Source of the DNA: Oscillospiraceae bacterium
Lineage (GTDB): Bacteria > Bacillota > Clostridia > Oscillospirales > Oscillospiraceae
Length of the DNA: 40,923 nt
Assembly (NCBI GenBank): GCA_031281255.1
Contig: JAITFR010000043.1
Location: 1 to 40,923 of the forward strand
Direction: 5' to 3'
In this document: in pieces, positions 13,949 through 25,534 of the stretch
Layout: the number at the start of each line of letters is the position of its first letter
Numbering within the stretch: the stretch's first letter is position 1
Program-made: the position numbers and the translations under genes
Notes under the pieces: generated by a model
What the model was told of the DNA's origin: nothing
Seen by the model: the letters and a program-made list of their open reading frames with translations, nothing else
Databases searched by the model: none

Positions 13949-15398
13949 AGAATCAAAAAAACAAAAACAAAAAGAAAAACCATCTGTTAGAAAGCTAATG
14001 TTCTTTAGCAGTATACGAACAAAGTTTGCACTAACTCATTTTGCTGTTGTTGCAATTGTGCTTGTACTTATAAACACGTATTTCTTATTAGAATCACGTG
14101 ATATTGTTTTTGCGACAAAAAGGTTATCTGTTCAAAGTCAAGCTGAACTCATTGCAACCCATCTTGAAGAAACATTTGATTCACTGACACATGAGGATGA
14201 AGAGAGAATTACAGCAGTTGTTACACAGCTTGATATAGCCGGCAGTTCACATATAGTCATAACTGATGATGAAGGTATGGTATTGTATGACCCGTCAGGT
14301 CGTTCAACAAGTGTTAACTTTCCAATTGACCATATAAAAACAGCACTTGAAGGTAATGATATTTTTTACTCAAGGTTTAGAGATGCAACTTTTAGCAGTA
14401 GTGCATTTAGACCGATTATGAGCAGAGGTGTTGCAATCGGTGTTGTCTACTATCATGAAGATGATGCTGATCAAGGTACATTACTTATAGAAATGCAAAA
14501 TACAATACAAAATATTTCTATTGTTGTTGTTGTTATTTCAATAGTTATTGTTACACTTATTGTATTATCCGTTATGCGGCGTGTTAAAAGTATCACAAAT
14601 GCTGTTAAATCAGTGCGTGAGGGTGAATACAGTTATATGATAAATATGAAAGGCAGTGACGAGCTGGGTTTATTAAGTGACGAGTTTAATAGCCTAACCG
14701 GTAGATTAAGAGAAACAGATGAAGTCAGGCGGCGATTTGTTGCGGATGCTTCACACGAGCTTAAAACACCACTTGCTACAATAAAATTATTAACAGACAG
14801 CATTTTACAAAATGAAGATATAGATAATGATACATTGCACGAGTTTCTTAAAGACATTGGTATGGAAGCGGATAGATTATCAAGAACAACAGATAGGCTT
14901 ATGACACTTACTCGTCTTGATAGTCATATAGAAGATGAACTAATCAAAGTCGATATGAAAGAAGCAGTATCAGAGACTCTAAGAATGTTAAGACCTCTTG
15001 CTGACAGTATGGGTATTAAAGTAAAAGGTCAACTTGCAGAGGGTTGTTTTATTCGTACCACAGAGGATGCAGTAAATCATATTGTATTTAATCTTGTAGA
15101 AAATGCTATTAAATATAACCAACCAAATGGTAGTGTGTTTGTTAGATTATATGTAATTAATGATAAAGTAGTATTAGATATAATGGACAGGGGAGTTGGT
15201 GTTCCCGACGAAGATTTACCTCATATTTTTGATAGATTTTATAGAGTTGATAAAGCTCGTTCACGTGATGCCGGTGGTAGTGGTTTAGGTCTTGCTATTG
15301 TAAAAGATACTGTTACAGATTTAGGTGCTTCTGTAGGTGCAAAACCCCGAAAATCAGGTGGTATGATATTCTCTGTCAGCTTTGATTTGTACAAATAA
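13926..15398 (+). CDS. Two-component sensor histidine kinase
   Basis: About 490 residues from the TTG. A lysine-rich head is followed by transmembrane segment 1 (about 37-55), an extracellular sensor of about 140 residues, transmembrane segment 2 (about 198-218), HAMP (about 219-268), a HisKA domain with phosphoacceptor His277 in DASHELKTPL, and a HATPase domain with N box NLVENAIKYN, G1 DRGVGVP and G2 GGSGLGLAIV. It partners the regulator upstream. The start is uncertain. TTG 13926 overlaps the regulator and has GGGGAG directly against it with no spacing; ATG 13998 (MFFSSIRTKF) would remove the lysine-rich head but has no ribosome binding site. Confidence 0.93.
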   Translation: MVIISGGKESKKQKQKEKPSVRKLMFFSSIRTKFALTHFAVVAIVLVLINTYFLLESRDIVFATKRLSVQSQAELIATHLEETFDSLTHEDEERITAVVTQLDIAGSSHIVITDDEGMVLYDPSGRSTSVNFPIDHIKTALEGNDIFYSRFRDATFSSSAFRPIMSRGVAIGVVYYHEDDADQGTLLIEMQNTIQNISIVVVVISIVIVTLIVLSVMRRVKSITNAVKSVREGEYSYMINMKGSDELGLLSDEFNSLTGRLRETDEVRRRFVADASHELKTPLATIKLLTDSILQNEDIDNDTLHEFLKDIGMEADRLSRTTDRLMTLTRLDSHIEDELIKVDMKEAVSETLRMLRPLADSMGIKVKGQLAEGCFIRTTEDAVNHIVFNLVENAIKYNQPNGSVFVRLYVINDKVVLDIMDRGVGVPDEDLPHIFDRFYRVDKARSRDAGGSGLGLAIVKDTVTDLGASVGAKPRKSGGMIFSVSFDLYK

Positions 15399-15430
15399 AA
15401 CAAAGACAGAACTAAAAAATTATATAGATA

Positions 15431-15458
15431 AACTCTCTGCTTGTTACAGCAGAGAGTT
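15431..15458. terminator. Bidirectional terminator between the kinase gene and pyk
   Basis: A perfect 11-bp stem (AACTCTCTGCT, 15431-15441, with AGCAGAGAGTT, 15448-15458) around 6 nt, lying between convergent genes. T-rich sequence follows in both directions (TTTATT on plus; TATCTATATAATTTTTT on minus). Confidence 0.72.
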
Positions 15459-15513
15459 TATTGCGAAGGGCAATTATGAAAGAGAAATATGATAAAACAA
15501 CTTATGAATTGTT

Positions 15514-17977
<2,464 letters not shown>

Positions 17978-17990
17978 TTAATGCGGAACA

Positions 17991-18019
17991 AGTATATACT
18001 TATTTCGTCAAAAAATCAA
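17991..18019 (-). promoter_or_regulatory. Promoter of gap-pyk with -10 in a palindrome
   Basis: On the minus strand TTGATT (18019-18014), 17-bp spacer, TATACT (17996-17991). The -10 lies within the perfect palindrome AAGTATATACTT (17990-18001). A half copy, AAGTATATAC, recurs at 17951-17960 beside the gap start codon. Confidence 0.6.
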
Positions 18020-18048
18020 AGGTTATTTTACAAAAATTCAACGAAGTG

Positions 18049-18077
18049 TTGAAAAATTTAGTAATATTTGGTATAAT
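18049..18077 (+). promoter_or_regulatory. SigA promoter of hemW
   Basis: TTGAAA (18049-18054), 17-bp spacer, TATAAT (18072-18077) with an extended TGG just before it. The inverted repeat TTCAAC/GTTGAA (18037-18042, 18048-18053) overlaps the -35 and could be an operator. Confidence 0.75.
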
Positions 18078-18099
18078 CCAAAGTTGAGGAAACAAAACT

Positions 18100-19386
18100 A
18101 TGGAAAAAAAGGTCGGAATATATGTTCATATTCCGTTTTGTAAGAAAAAATGTGCGTATTGTAACTTCTATTCTTTATCAGGTTTTGATGGTGGAGATAG
18201 ATTAATACCTGCATACAAGACAGCGGTTATTAGACATATTGAAGAATATTCTGCACAACTTGACGGATATTTGATTGATTCTGTTTATTTTGGCGGTGGT
18301 ACACCAAGTCATTTTGGTACATCAAGACTTATAGATATTTTAGATGCATTAAAAAAGAGCGGACATGTTTTGTTAGATTCAGAGATAACAGCAGAAGTAA
18401 ATCCGGGTAGTATCACAAAAGAAGAATTAATAAAACTCAGGCGTGCAGGCTTTAACAGATTATCAATAGGTGTTCAATGCGTTGATGATAATACTTTAAA
18501 AAATCTTGGCCGGACACATACATTTTCTGATACAGAAGAAACATTTAAGTTTGCAAGACAAGCAGGATTTAAAAATCTTAGTTTAGACATAATCTATGGA
18601 CTTCCATCACAAGATCGTGAAGCATGGGCACAAACACTTGGGCGTGTAGCAGGTTTAAAAGCAGAGCATATTTCATGCTACAGTTTAAAAATTGAAGAGG
18701 GAACAGAACTATATAATTACAAAGATTCACCGTTTCTTCCTGATGAAGATATCCAAGCAGGTATGTATCTGTATGCTGTTGATGTTTTAGCAAGATTTGG
18801 TTATAGACAATACGAAATATCAAACTTTGCAAGACGAGGTTATGAATCAAAGCACAACTTAAAATATTGGCTTGGTGATGAGTATATAGGTTTTGGGCCG
18901 GGCGCACACTCTTATGTTGGTCAATGCAGATATAGCTTTACAGAGGATGTAGAAGAGTATATTGATCAAATTGGGCAGGGGAAACGTATAGTTGAGCATG
19001 ATGAAGAAATGTCCGACTTTGAGAATGCCGGTGAGTACTTGATGCTAAGATTAAGAACAACACATGGTATTTCTGAAGAAGAATACTATAATATTTATAG
19101 ATTAAAAATGGACTTTGTTCTTGAATACCTGTATAATTATGAAAAACAGGGTTGGGTAGTATTTAAAGAAGGTCGATGGAGGTTTACTCCAAAAGGTTTT
19201 CTTGTTTCAAGTAAACTTATAGGTGAGTTACTGGATGCACAAACAAAACAAAGAACACAAATAAGTAAACCTTGGAAAACTGAATCAATAGCAGAAGAAA
19301 CACAAATGACTTTATTTGATAAACGTCCTGTAGCAGCAGGTTTATTTGGCGGAAGAAGACTTGTAGGGCGTAACGAGTTACTATAA
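18100..19386 (+). CDS. hemW: Radical SAM heme chaperone HemW
   Basis: 428 residues. The radical-SAM cluster motif C-x3-C-x2-C is at Cys14, Cys18 and Cys21 (PFCKKKCAYCNFY). The residue after it is Asn-Phe, not the extra Cys of true HemN coproporphyrinogen dehydrogenase, so this is HemW-type: a protein that inserts heme into targets. YFGGGTPS, EVNPGS and the C-terminal HemN_C part (about 290-375) are also present. The last 50 residues (from about 375) form an extra basic tail not typical of the family. AGTTGAGGAAAC precedes the ATG. Confidence 0.93.
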   Translation: MEKKVGIYVHIPFCKKKCAYCNFYSLSGFDGGDRLIPAYKTAVIRHIEEYSAQLDGYLIDSVYFGGGTPSHFGTSRLIDILDALKKSGHVLLDSEITAEVNPGSITKEELIKLRRAGFNRLSIGVQCVDDNTLKNLGRTHTFSDTEETFKFARQAGFKNLSLDIIYGLPSQDREAWAQTLGRVAGLKAEHISCYSLKIEEGTELYNYKDSPFLPDEDIQAGMYLYAVDVLARFGYRQYEISNFARRGYESKHNLKYWLGDEYIGFGPGAHSYVGQCRYSFTEDVEEYIDQIGQGKRIVEHDEEMSDFENAGEYLMLRLRTTHGISEEEYYNIYRLKMDFVLEYLYNYEKQGWVVFKEGRWRFTPKGFLVSSKLIGELLDAQTKQRTQISKPWKTESIAEETQMTLFDKRPVAAGLFGGRRLVGRNELL

Positions 19387-19434
19387 TGATTTTATACACC
19401 ACATGATTGGTATTAACAATAGGAGTAAAAAAGC

Positions 19435-21255
19435 GTGAGATTAGTTAGCAATAGCAATAAAAAAAGAAGAAAAGAAAATAGTGTGATTATTAATGGTAAT
19501 GTTGTGGATGCTAAAAATGGGATTGAGTATCCTACAAGCTCTGAAAAAGATACAAAAAAGAAAGAAAAGAAACCGGTTTCTAAAGGAAAAATTGCTATCA
19601 GAACAACAATAATAATTATATCTATTATTTTGGTGGGAGTAATAGCTCTGGTAATATCATTAGGGTACTATGTTGACTCTTTAGATACTGTATTTCCAAA
19701 TATATGGGCAGAAGGTATTAATCTATCAGGATTATCATTAGATGAAGCAACTCAAAAACTTATTGACGAGGGTTATGAAAGTAGTGCAGATGATATAGCA
19801 GTTACACTCTTATTTCCGGATGATAGTAGTTTTTCTGTAACAGGAATTGAAGTTGGATTACAATTAAATGCAGAAGAAGCAGCAGTTCAGGCATTTGATT
19901 ATGGCAGAGAAGGTACGTTTTGGGAAAATGCACAAACATACATAAGTCTATTGTTTGAACGAGTTGAGCTTTGGGATTTAAGCACTCCAAACTTTGATGA
20001 TAGTATTATTCATGAACTTGCAGAGACATACACAACTAACTTTAATGCTACTTTGTTTGATAGTAATCTCGATGTGGATGATGATGCAATAACAATTTTA
20101 AAAGGTACATTATTTGAAATGGCTGATGAAAAAGATGTATTTAACCTTGTAATACATACTTTCAATAATGCAATAGAAAAAAATGAACATTTATCAGTAA
20201 ATTATATTCCGGAACACAAAGAAGCAGATAATTTTAATTTACAATATTTACATGATTTTATACATATTGATGCTGTATCATCATATTATGATTCTGAAAT
20301 AATGAGTGGTACACTAAGCTCAGAAGGTAGAACATTTGACCTTGTGGCAGCAGAAGAAATGATTCGCAGTGCAGTTCCGGGTGATGTTTTGCATATACCG
20401 ATATATACTTTATATCCGGAGTTTACAAAAGAAGAAATTGATGCAATGATATTCCGTGATGTTTTAAGCGAGAGAACAACAACAATGGCATGGGTTAGTA
20501 ACAGAATTAATAATATCACACTTGCAGCAGGCTTCATAAATGGCACAGTACTCCAACCAGGTGAAGTATTCTCATATAACACTACTGTTGGTCGTCGAAC
20601 CGAAGAAAGAGGCTTTAAAGAAGCGGGTGCATTTGTTCATGGACGTCTGGTTGATGAAATAGGAGGAGGAATATGTCAAGTTTCTTCTACAATGTACGCA
20701 GCTATTTTATTTACGCAACTTGAAGTAGTTGAGAGAAGACCTCATGGTATGACAATTAGTTATCTTCCATTAGGATTAGATGCAACTATTGCATGGGGGA
20801 ATATTGACTTCAAATTCAAAAACAATACGGACTTCCCGGTAAGAATTGAAGTTTCTGTTTCCAGCAATAGAGTAACCGTTAAATATATCGGTACAAATTT
20901 TGATGGTTCAACTTTTATAATTGAAGACTATCGTGAAGATGAGTATCAAGATAATCTTATTGAAACCAAACCTTTCCAAATAATTGAACGTGAAGATGAT
21001 ACATTACCAATTGGTACCAGAGTTGTATTTGACTCAGGGTCAACCGGATATACTGTAGAAACATGGCGTAGACATTATTCGGCTGATGGTGAACTAATAA
21101 GCAGAGATAGAATCTCAAGAGATACTTATCGAGTGCAGGACAGAATTATTCTAATTGGCACAATGGTACCTGAAGCTCCTCCACCATCAGATGATGACTC
21201 ATCATATCCGGACAACACAGGCACAGGAGATGGCGACACATCAGGAGATGGCTAA
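19435..21255 (+). CDS. VanW family protein
   Basis: 606 residues from a GTG with ATAGGAG 9-13 nt upstream. Layout: a cytoplasmic lysine-rich head (1-60), one membrane anchor (about 61-85), an outside region with a repeated peptidoglycan-binding-like fold (about 95-330), the VanW domain (about 355-470, with FSYNTTVGRRTEERGF and GGGICQVSSTMYAA), a G5-like stretch (about 500-580), and an acidic Asp/Ser/Gly/Pro tail. VanW proteins accompany vancomycin-resistance clusters but are widespread; a cell-wall role is suspected and no resistance should be inferred. No van ligase is nearby. Follows hemW by 48 bp. Confidence 0.9.
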   Translation: MRLVSNSNKKRRKENSVIINGNVVDAKNGIEYPTSSEKDTKKKEKKPVSKGKIAIRTTIIIISIILVGVIALVISLGYYVDSLDTVFPNIWAEGINLSGLSLDEATQKLIDEGYESSADDIAVTLLFPDDSSFSVTGIEVGLQLNAEEAAVQAFDYGREGTFWENAQTYISLLFERVELWDLSTPNFDDSIIHELAETYTTNFNATLFDSNLDVDDDAITILKGTLFEMADEKDVFNLVIHTFNNAIEKNEHLSVNYIPEHKEADNFNLQYLHDFIHIDAVSSYYDSEIMSGTLSSEGRTFDLVAAEEMIRSAVPGDVLHIPIYTLYPEFTKEEIDAMIFRDVLSERTTTMAWVSNRINNITLAAGFINGTVLQPGEVFSYNTTVGRRTEERGFKEAGAFVHGRLVDEIGGGICQVSSTMYAAILFTQLEVVERRPHGMTISYLPLGLDATIAWGNIDFKFKNNTDFPVRIEVSVSSNRVTVKYIGTNFDGSTFIIEDYREDEYQDNLIETKPFQIIEREDDTLPIGTRVVFDSGSTGYTVETWRRHYSADGELISRDRISRDTYRVQDRIILIGTMVPEAPPPSDDDSSYPDNTGTGDGDTSGDG

Positions 21256-21281
21256 AAAGTTACAATCAGCTTGTATTTTCC

Positions 21282-21310
21282 TTGATTTTGTTGACAATAT
21301 ATGTTAAGAT
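21282..21310 (+). promoter_or_regulatory. Candidate promoter directly before dxs
   Basis: TTGATT (21282-21287), 17-bp spacer, TAAGAT (21305-21310). Predicted start about 21317, giving a leader of 3-4 nt to ATG 21321. A perfect TTGACA at 21291-21296 has no -10 at the right distance. Read-through from vanW is also possible. Confidence 0.4.
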
Positions 21311-21320
21311 AATGTGCATT

Positions 21321-23168
21321 ATGGAAAGTACCAGCAGGTTTAGATCAAGTGAAGATATAAAAAATATGAGTATTGCAGAGCTTTACGATTTGTGTGAAGA
21401 TTTGCGTGCTTTTTTACTAACTCATGTATCAAAAACAGGTGGACATCTTGCTTCAAATCTTGGAGTAGTTGAAATCACAGTGGCTATACATAATGTTTTT
21501 AATACATATTTCGATAGATTAATATTTGATGTTGGTCATCAGTGTTACCCTCATAAGATACTAACAGGCAGAGCGGATAAGTTTAAGAATCTGCGCGGTA
21601 TATATGGCGTGTCAGGTTTCCCTGATCCGGATGAAAGTGAACATGATGCATTTATATCAGGGCATGCCTCTACATCAGTTTCGGTGGCTCTTGGAATGGC
21701 GAGAGCGAGAACAGCAATGGGAGAAAAACACTCAGTTATTGCTCTAATTGGTGATGGAGCATTAACAGGCGGGCTTGCTTATGAAGGATTATCAGACGCC
21801 GGTCAAAGCGAAGAGCCATTGATTGTAATTTTAAATGACAATGAGATGTCGATAACAGAAAATGTTGGCGGTCTTGCTATGCATTTATCACGTTTGCGAG
21901 TTCGTCGATATTATTTATCATTTAAAAAAGTTTATCGTAAAACAATAGCGAAAATACCATATTTTGGTAAGAAAATTGATCGTTCACTAAGAAAAATGAA
22001 AACAGGTATTAAGGAAGCACTTTTACCACTCAGTATGTTTGAAAATATGGGATTTGTATATCTTGGACCTGCTGACGGACACAATATTAAAGAGGTTTGT
22101 AAACTTCTGAAAATAGCAAGAGATATGTCAAAACCTACTCTTATTCATTTAGTCACAACAAAAGGAAAAGGTTACAAGTTTGCTGAAGAAAAACCTGAAA
22201 TGTTCCATGGAGTTCCATGTTTTGATATAAAAAATGGTGAACCAAGTGAACCTCCGTCAAAAACATTTGGAGCAGCACTTGGAGATGAATTAATAAAACT
22301 GGCATCTGAAGATGAAAAGGTTTGTGCAATAACAGCAGCAATGCAATCCGGTACAGGACTTGATGAGTTTGCAGAGTTATTTCCTGATAGATTTTTTGAT
22401 GTTGGAATTGCAGAGGGTCACGCTGTAACTATGGCAGGAGGAATGGCAAAACAAGGAATGAAGCCTGTCTGTGCAATTTATGCGACATTTATTCAACGTG
22501 CTTATGATATGGTGCTTCACGATGTATGTCTTACAAATCAACATGTTGTATTTGCAATTGACCGTGCGGGTTTTGTTGCTGACGATGGAAAAACTCATCA
22601 GGGAGTTTTTGATGTAGGAATATTCCTGCAAATGCCAAATATCAAGATTTTATGTCCATCTTCCGTGTCTGAAATAGGGCATATGTTACGTTATGCTATT
22701 ACCGAGTGTACAGGACCTGTTGTTATTCGTTATCCTCGTGGAGGTTGTGAATATTTTCCGTCTGAAGGTGCTCCATATAAACCGACTTTAATCAGAAAAG
22801 GGAAGGATGCTGTTTTAATTACTTATGGCAGACTTGTTGAAAACGCTGTTAAAGCTGCTGATTTATTAGCAGAAAAAAATATTGATGTAAGTGTGATTAA
22901 AATAATTGAGATAAGTGATGTTTCTATAAATCTATTGTCAGAGCTAATTGGTGATGTTAATAAAGTCTTTGTTATTGAAGAATGTGTTTCAAACGGTTCT
23001 TTTGCATCAAAACTGGCACTTGATTTCTCAAATGCCGGTTTAAACAAACAGATTATTCCATTAAATATTGGTCAAGCAATCATTCCACCTGCTACTATTG
23101 AAGAGCTTATGAAGATGTTCTCACTAGACGCCGAAGGAATAGCTGAGAAAGTAGGGAGTAGGGAGTAG
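21321..23168 (+). CDS. dxs: 1-deoxy-D-xylulose-5-phosphate synthase
   Basis: 615 residues, normal length. Thiamine-diphosphate motif GDGALTGGLAYEG followed by LNDNEMSI, an N-terminal HLASNLGVVE, and the transketolase halves with FDVGIAEGHAVTMAGG and DRAGFVADDGKTHQG. It makes DXP from pyruvate and G3P, the first step of the MEP isoprenoid pathway. The start is ATG 21321 (MESTSRFR) or ATG 21312; neither has a Shine-Dalgarno, unlike most genes here. The last five codons and the stop are made by a 7-bp tandem repeat (VGSRE, then TAG). It ends tail-to-tail with cheV. Confidence 0.95.
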   Translation: MESTSRFRSSEDIKNMSIAELYDLCEDLRAFLLTHVSKTGGHLASNLGVVEITVAIHNVFNTYFDRLIFDVGHQCYPHKILTGRADKFKNLRGIYGVSGFPDPDESEHDAFISGHASTSVSVALGMARARTAMGEKHSVIALIGDGALTGGLAYEGLSDAGQSEEPLIVILNDNEMSITENVGGLAMHLSRLRVRRYYLSFKKVYRKTIAKIPYFGKKIDRSLRKMKTGIKEALLPLSMFENMGFVYLGPADGHNIKEVCKLLKIARDMSKPTLIHLVTTKGKGYKFAEEKPEMFHGVPCFDIKNGEPSEPPSKTFGAALGDELIKLASEDEKVCAITAAMQSGTGLDEFAELFPDRFFDVGIAEGHAVTMAGGMAKQGMKPVCAIYATFIQRAYDMVLHDVCLTNQHVVFAIDRAGFVADDGKTHQGVFDVGIFLQMPNIKILCPSSVSEIGHMLRYAITECTGPVVIRYPRGGCEYFPSEGAPYKPTLIRKGKDAVLITYGRLVENAVKAADLLAEKNIDVSVIKIIEISDVSINLLSELIGDVNKVFVIEECVSNGSFASKLALDFSNAGLNKQIIPLNIGQAIIPPATIEELMKMFSLDAEGIAEKVGSRE

Positions 23169-23185
23169 GGAGTAGGGAGTAGGGA
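23151..23185. repeat. Five perfect tandem copies of GTAGGGA at the end of dxs
   Basis: A 7-bp unit repeated five times without error, covering the last codons and stop of dxs and the short gap before cheV. The unit contains TAG in such a way that all three frames meet a stop within the tract. Confidence 0.97.
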
Positions 23186-23192
23186 ATAGACC

Positions 23193-24125
23193 CTATAGTA
23201 TCCACTCGTCGATGGTGCTAACTAGTTTGCCAATCTGCGGTTTTGAAAGGTGAGCGTTAACTCCGAGTTTTTCACCTCGATGTTTTTGTGTTTCGTCAAT
23301 TAAACTTGAGAATACAATAACAGGTATTTTTGATAATACATTATCACTTTTTATTAGCTTTGTAAGATGATGACCGTCCATACGAGGCATTTCAATATCA
23401 GTAATAATTATTGAGACTTTTTTCTCAATTGGTGTTAAATTATCTGATGTTTCCTTACGACATTTTGTAAGGTAATCCCAAGCATCTTGACCATTATCAA
23501 ACTCTTTTATGTTTGTATAACCTGCTGCTTCGAGTGATTGTAATAACATACGGCGTAAAAATACTGAGTCTTCAACAACTACAACCGGTTTTTGACAATT
23601 ATCACGTTCACCCATACGATGAACTTCTGAAATCTGTAAACCGGTTTCAGGATTAATATCATACAAAACTTTTTCAAAATCAATTATTGTGATAATACGA
23701 TCATCAATTTTTGTTGTGCCTGTAATAACACTATCATCTGCTCCATAAATAATTGATGATGGTCTTTCTACATTACTCCATTTAATACGATGCATACCTT
23801 CGACTGTATGAACTAAAAATGCAGCATTTACATTATCAAAGTTCGTCAGCATAAACATGTCACTCTCAGGATTCTCATTCTCGGCAAGAGCCATATATCT
23901 TGGGAGATTTATTACCGTTATAAGATGACCACGCGGCTTAAATACACCGTCGATACATGGGTGCGATAGTGTCATCGGTGTAATCTTAACAGCACGCATA
24001 ATTTCTGTGACTTTCGCAACATTGATACCAAAAGAATTACCTGCCATTGTGAACTCCATTAGTTCAAGAGCTATAGTGTCTTCAGAAAACCTATCCAAAC
24101 TATTATCGATTTTATGTGCACTCAT
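23193..24125 (-). CDS. cheV: Chemotaxis protein CheV (CheW-like plus receiver)
   Basis: 310 residues: a CheW-like domain (about 18-165, with FTMAGNSFGINVAKVTEIM and PRGHLITVINLPRY) fused to a receiver domain (about 180-305) with VVVVEDSVFLRR and phosphoacceptor Asp in IIITDIEMPRMDGH. CheV couples chemoreceptors to CheA and helps adaptation through its phosphorylation. It implies motility or at least a chemosensory array, though no other che or flagellar gene is in the window. GGAGGTG lies 8 nt before the ATG. Confidence 0.95.
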   Translation of the reverse strand: MSAHKIDNSLDRFSEDTIALELMEFTMAGNSFGINVAKVTEIMRAVKITPMTLSHPCIDGVFKPRGHLITVINLPRYMALAENENPESDMFMLTNFDNVNAAFLVHTVEGMHRIKWSNVERPSSIIYGADDSVITGTTKIDDRIITIIDFEKVLYDINPETGLQISEVHRMGERDNCQKPVVVVEDSVFLRRMLLQSLEAAGYTNIKEFDNGQDAWDYLTKCRKETSDNLTPIEKKVSIIITDIEMPRMDGHHLTKLIKSDNVLSKIPVIVFSSLIDETQKHRGEKLGVNAHLSKPQIGKLVSTIDEWIL

Positions 24126-24175
24126 AAATTAACACCTCCATATAAAAAACATGGTAAATATAAAAACCATATTCT

Positions 24176-24204
24176 AATTTAGCATAGATAATTGAAATAA
24201 TCAA
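24176..24204 (-). promoter_or_regulatory. SigA promoter of cheV
   Basis: Minus strand TTGATT (24204-24199), 17-bp spacer, TAAATT (24181-24176) with TGC before it. Its -35 lies next to the -35 of the divergent promoter, so polymerases would compete. Confidence 0.65.
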
Positions 24205-24220
24205 GAGAATATGTTATTAT
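24192..24220 (+). promoter_or_regulatory. Promoter placed for a leaderless mRNA
   Basis: TTGAAA (24192-24197), 17-bp spacer, TATTAT (24215-24220), then only six bases before ATG 24227. The expected start base is the A of the ATG. Confidence 0.62.
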
Positions 24221-24226
24221 TGTCAT

Positions 24227-25531
24227 ATGCGAAAATATAATAAAAAAAATAATAAAACAAAAAAGAGAATCCCTGTGTTTTCAATTGTTATAGTTATTGC
24301 TTTTGCATTAACAACTGTTGTGTTGTTTTCACAGGGTATGGCTGATGCCCCGGGTCGCAGTATATTATCTCCGGATGTTGACCCGTCTCCAACAGATGAT
24401 TTATTTAACACTTCTACACCAACACCATCAGCTTCACCGGATCCTGTGTTACCTGATTTACCGCCACGGGTTCAAGTGCGTGGTATTTGGGTTGGTGCCG
24501 CTCATTATCAAGACAGAGAGCAAATGAAGATACATTTAGAAATGCTCGAAAATACAACACTAAATGCTATTGTCCTTGATGTAAAAAATGAAGCAGGTCA
24601 AGTAATTCATTTGTCTAATGATGATTTCGCAGCATGGCGTCCCGAGATGGAAACAAATGTAATTCAAGATCATACTAATTTGGTAACGGAGTTAAAAAGC
24701 CTCGACATTTATACAATCGCACGAATTGTTTGTTTTAAAGACCCAATTGGAACAGTAAGGCAGCCACAAAATGCAATACAGCATAGAAATGGTAATGTTT
24801 GGCGAGATGCCGCTGACATAAGGTGGTTAAATCCGTTTAACAAGGCTAATTGGGAGTATATAGCACAAATTGGTTTAGAAGCTGCAAAAATGGGATTTGA
24901 TGAGATTCAACTTGACTATGTACGTTTTCCGGTATCGGGAGCTTTAAGTGATAGAGTTTTGCCTGATGCGGATGAGTTTGCACCAATTATTGCAGAGTTT
25001 GCAGGATTTATGCGTGATACTATGCACGCAGTTGGTGTGAGAGTATCTGCTGATATTTTTGCTATTTCAGGAATAAGCAACAATGATTCGAGACTTTTAG
25101 GTCAAGATGTACAGATGCTTTTACCTCAACTTGATGCTATTTCTCCGATGATTTATCCATCACATTTTGCCAATGAAGGTCCGCAAAATACAACTATGGG
25201 TAATGGTGTAGGTTCTTTTATAAATGGCGTACTGTTTACAAGGCCAGCTTTAGAACCGCATGGTGTTGTTTACAACACTTTACAGCATTTTAGGCGGCAT
25301 ATTGATGATTTTATCACTAATAATCCTGATGTTCCAATAGCAGAAATGAGACCATTTCTGCAAGGTTCTAATGATAATTATCTTGGTGAAGGTTTTTGGA
25401 AACCTTATGGTCCTGATGAGTTTAGAGCACAAATGCAAGCAGTTTACGATGCCGGTTTTCATGAATGGATTTTTTGGAATAATGTAAGTGATTACACATT
25501 CCAAGATAGATACCAGGCATTTTTACCATAG
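24227..25531 (+). CDS. DUF4015 putative glycoside hydrolase, membrane-anchored
   Basis: 434 residues: a basic head, a membrane anchor or signal segment (about 14-35), a Pro/Ser/Thr linker (about 45-80), then a TIM-barrel domain of the putative glycosyl hydrolase family DUF4015 (about 83-430). Seen are VRGIWVGAAHY, AIVLDVKNEAGQV, WLNPFNKANWEYIAQIGLE, FDEIQLDYVRFP and ISPMIYPSHF. Acidic residues in LDVK and LDYVRFP are candidates for catalysis. Substrate unknown, presumably an extracellular polysaccharide. It has no Shine-Dalgarno and probably a leaderless mRNA. The gene ends 3 bp from the end of ilvN. Confidence 0.88.
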   Translation: MRKYNKKNNKTKKRIPVFSIVIVIAFALTTVVLFSQGMADAPGRSILSPDVDPSPTDDLFNTSTPTPSASPDPVLPDLPPRVQVRGIWVGAAHYQDREQMKIHLEMLENTTLNAIVLDVKNEAGQVIHLSNDDFAAWRPEMETNVIQDHTNLVTELKSLDIYTIARIVCFKDPIGTVRQPQNAIQHRNGNVWRDAADIRWLNPFNKANWEYIAQIGLEAAKMGFDEIQLDYVRFPVSGALSDRVLPDADEFAPIIAEFAGFMRDTMHAVGVRVSADIFAISGISNNDSRLLGQDVQMLLPQLDAISPMIYPSHFANEGPQNTTMGNGVGSFINGVLFTRPALEPHGVVYNTLQHFRRHIDDFITNNPDVPIAEMRPFLQGSNDNYLGEGFWKPYGPDEFRAQMQAVYDAGFHEWIFWNNVSDYTFQDRYQAFLP

Positions 25532-25534
25532 AAG

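Noticed and set aside
18100-19386. Oxygen-independent coproporphyrinogen III dehydrogenase (HemN)
   Set aside because: The motif lacks the fourth cysteine of HemN and has the Asn-Phe of HemW.
19435-21255. Vancomycin resistance determinant
   Set aside because: VanW-domain proteins are common in clostridia and no vanA/B-type ligase, vanH or vanX is present.
23151-23185. Phase variation of the Dxs C-terminus by the 7-bp repeat
   Set aside because: Seven is not a multiple of three, but Dxs enters the tract in a frame that meets TAG after five codons, so any copy number of three or more gives the same end. All three frames hit TAG within the tract, so changes would be silent for dxs.
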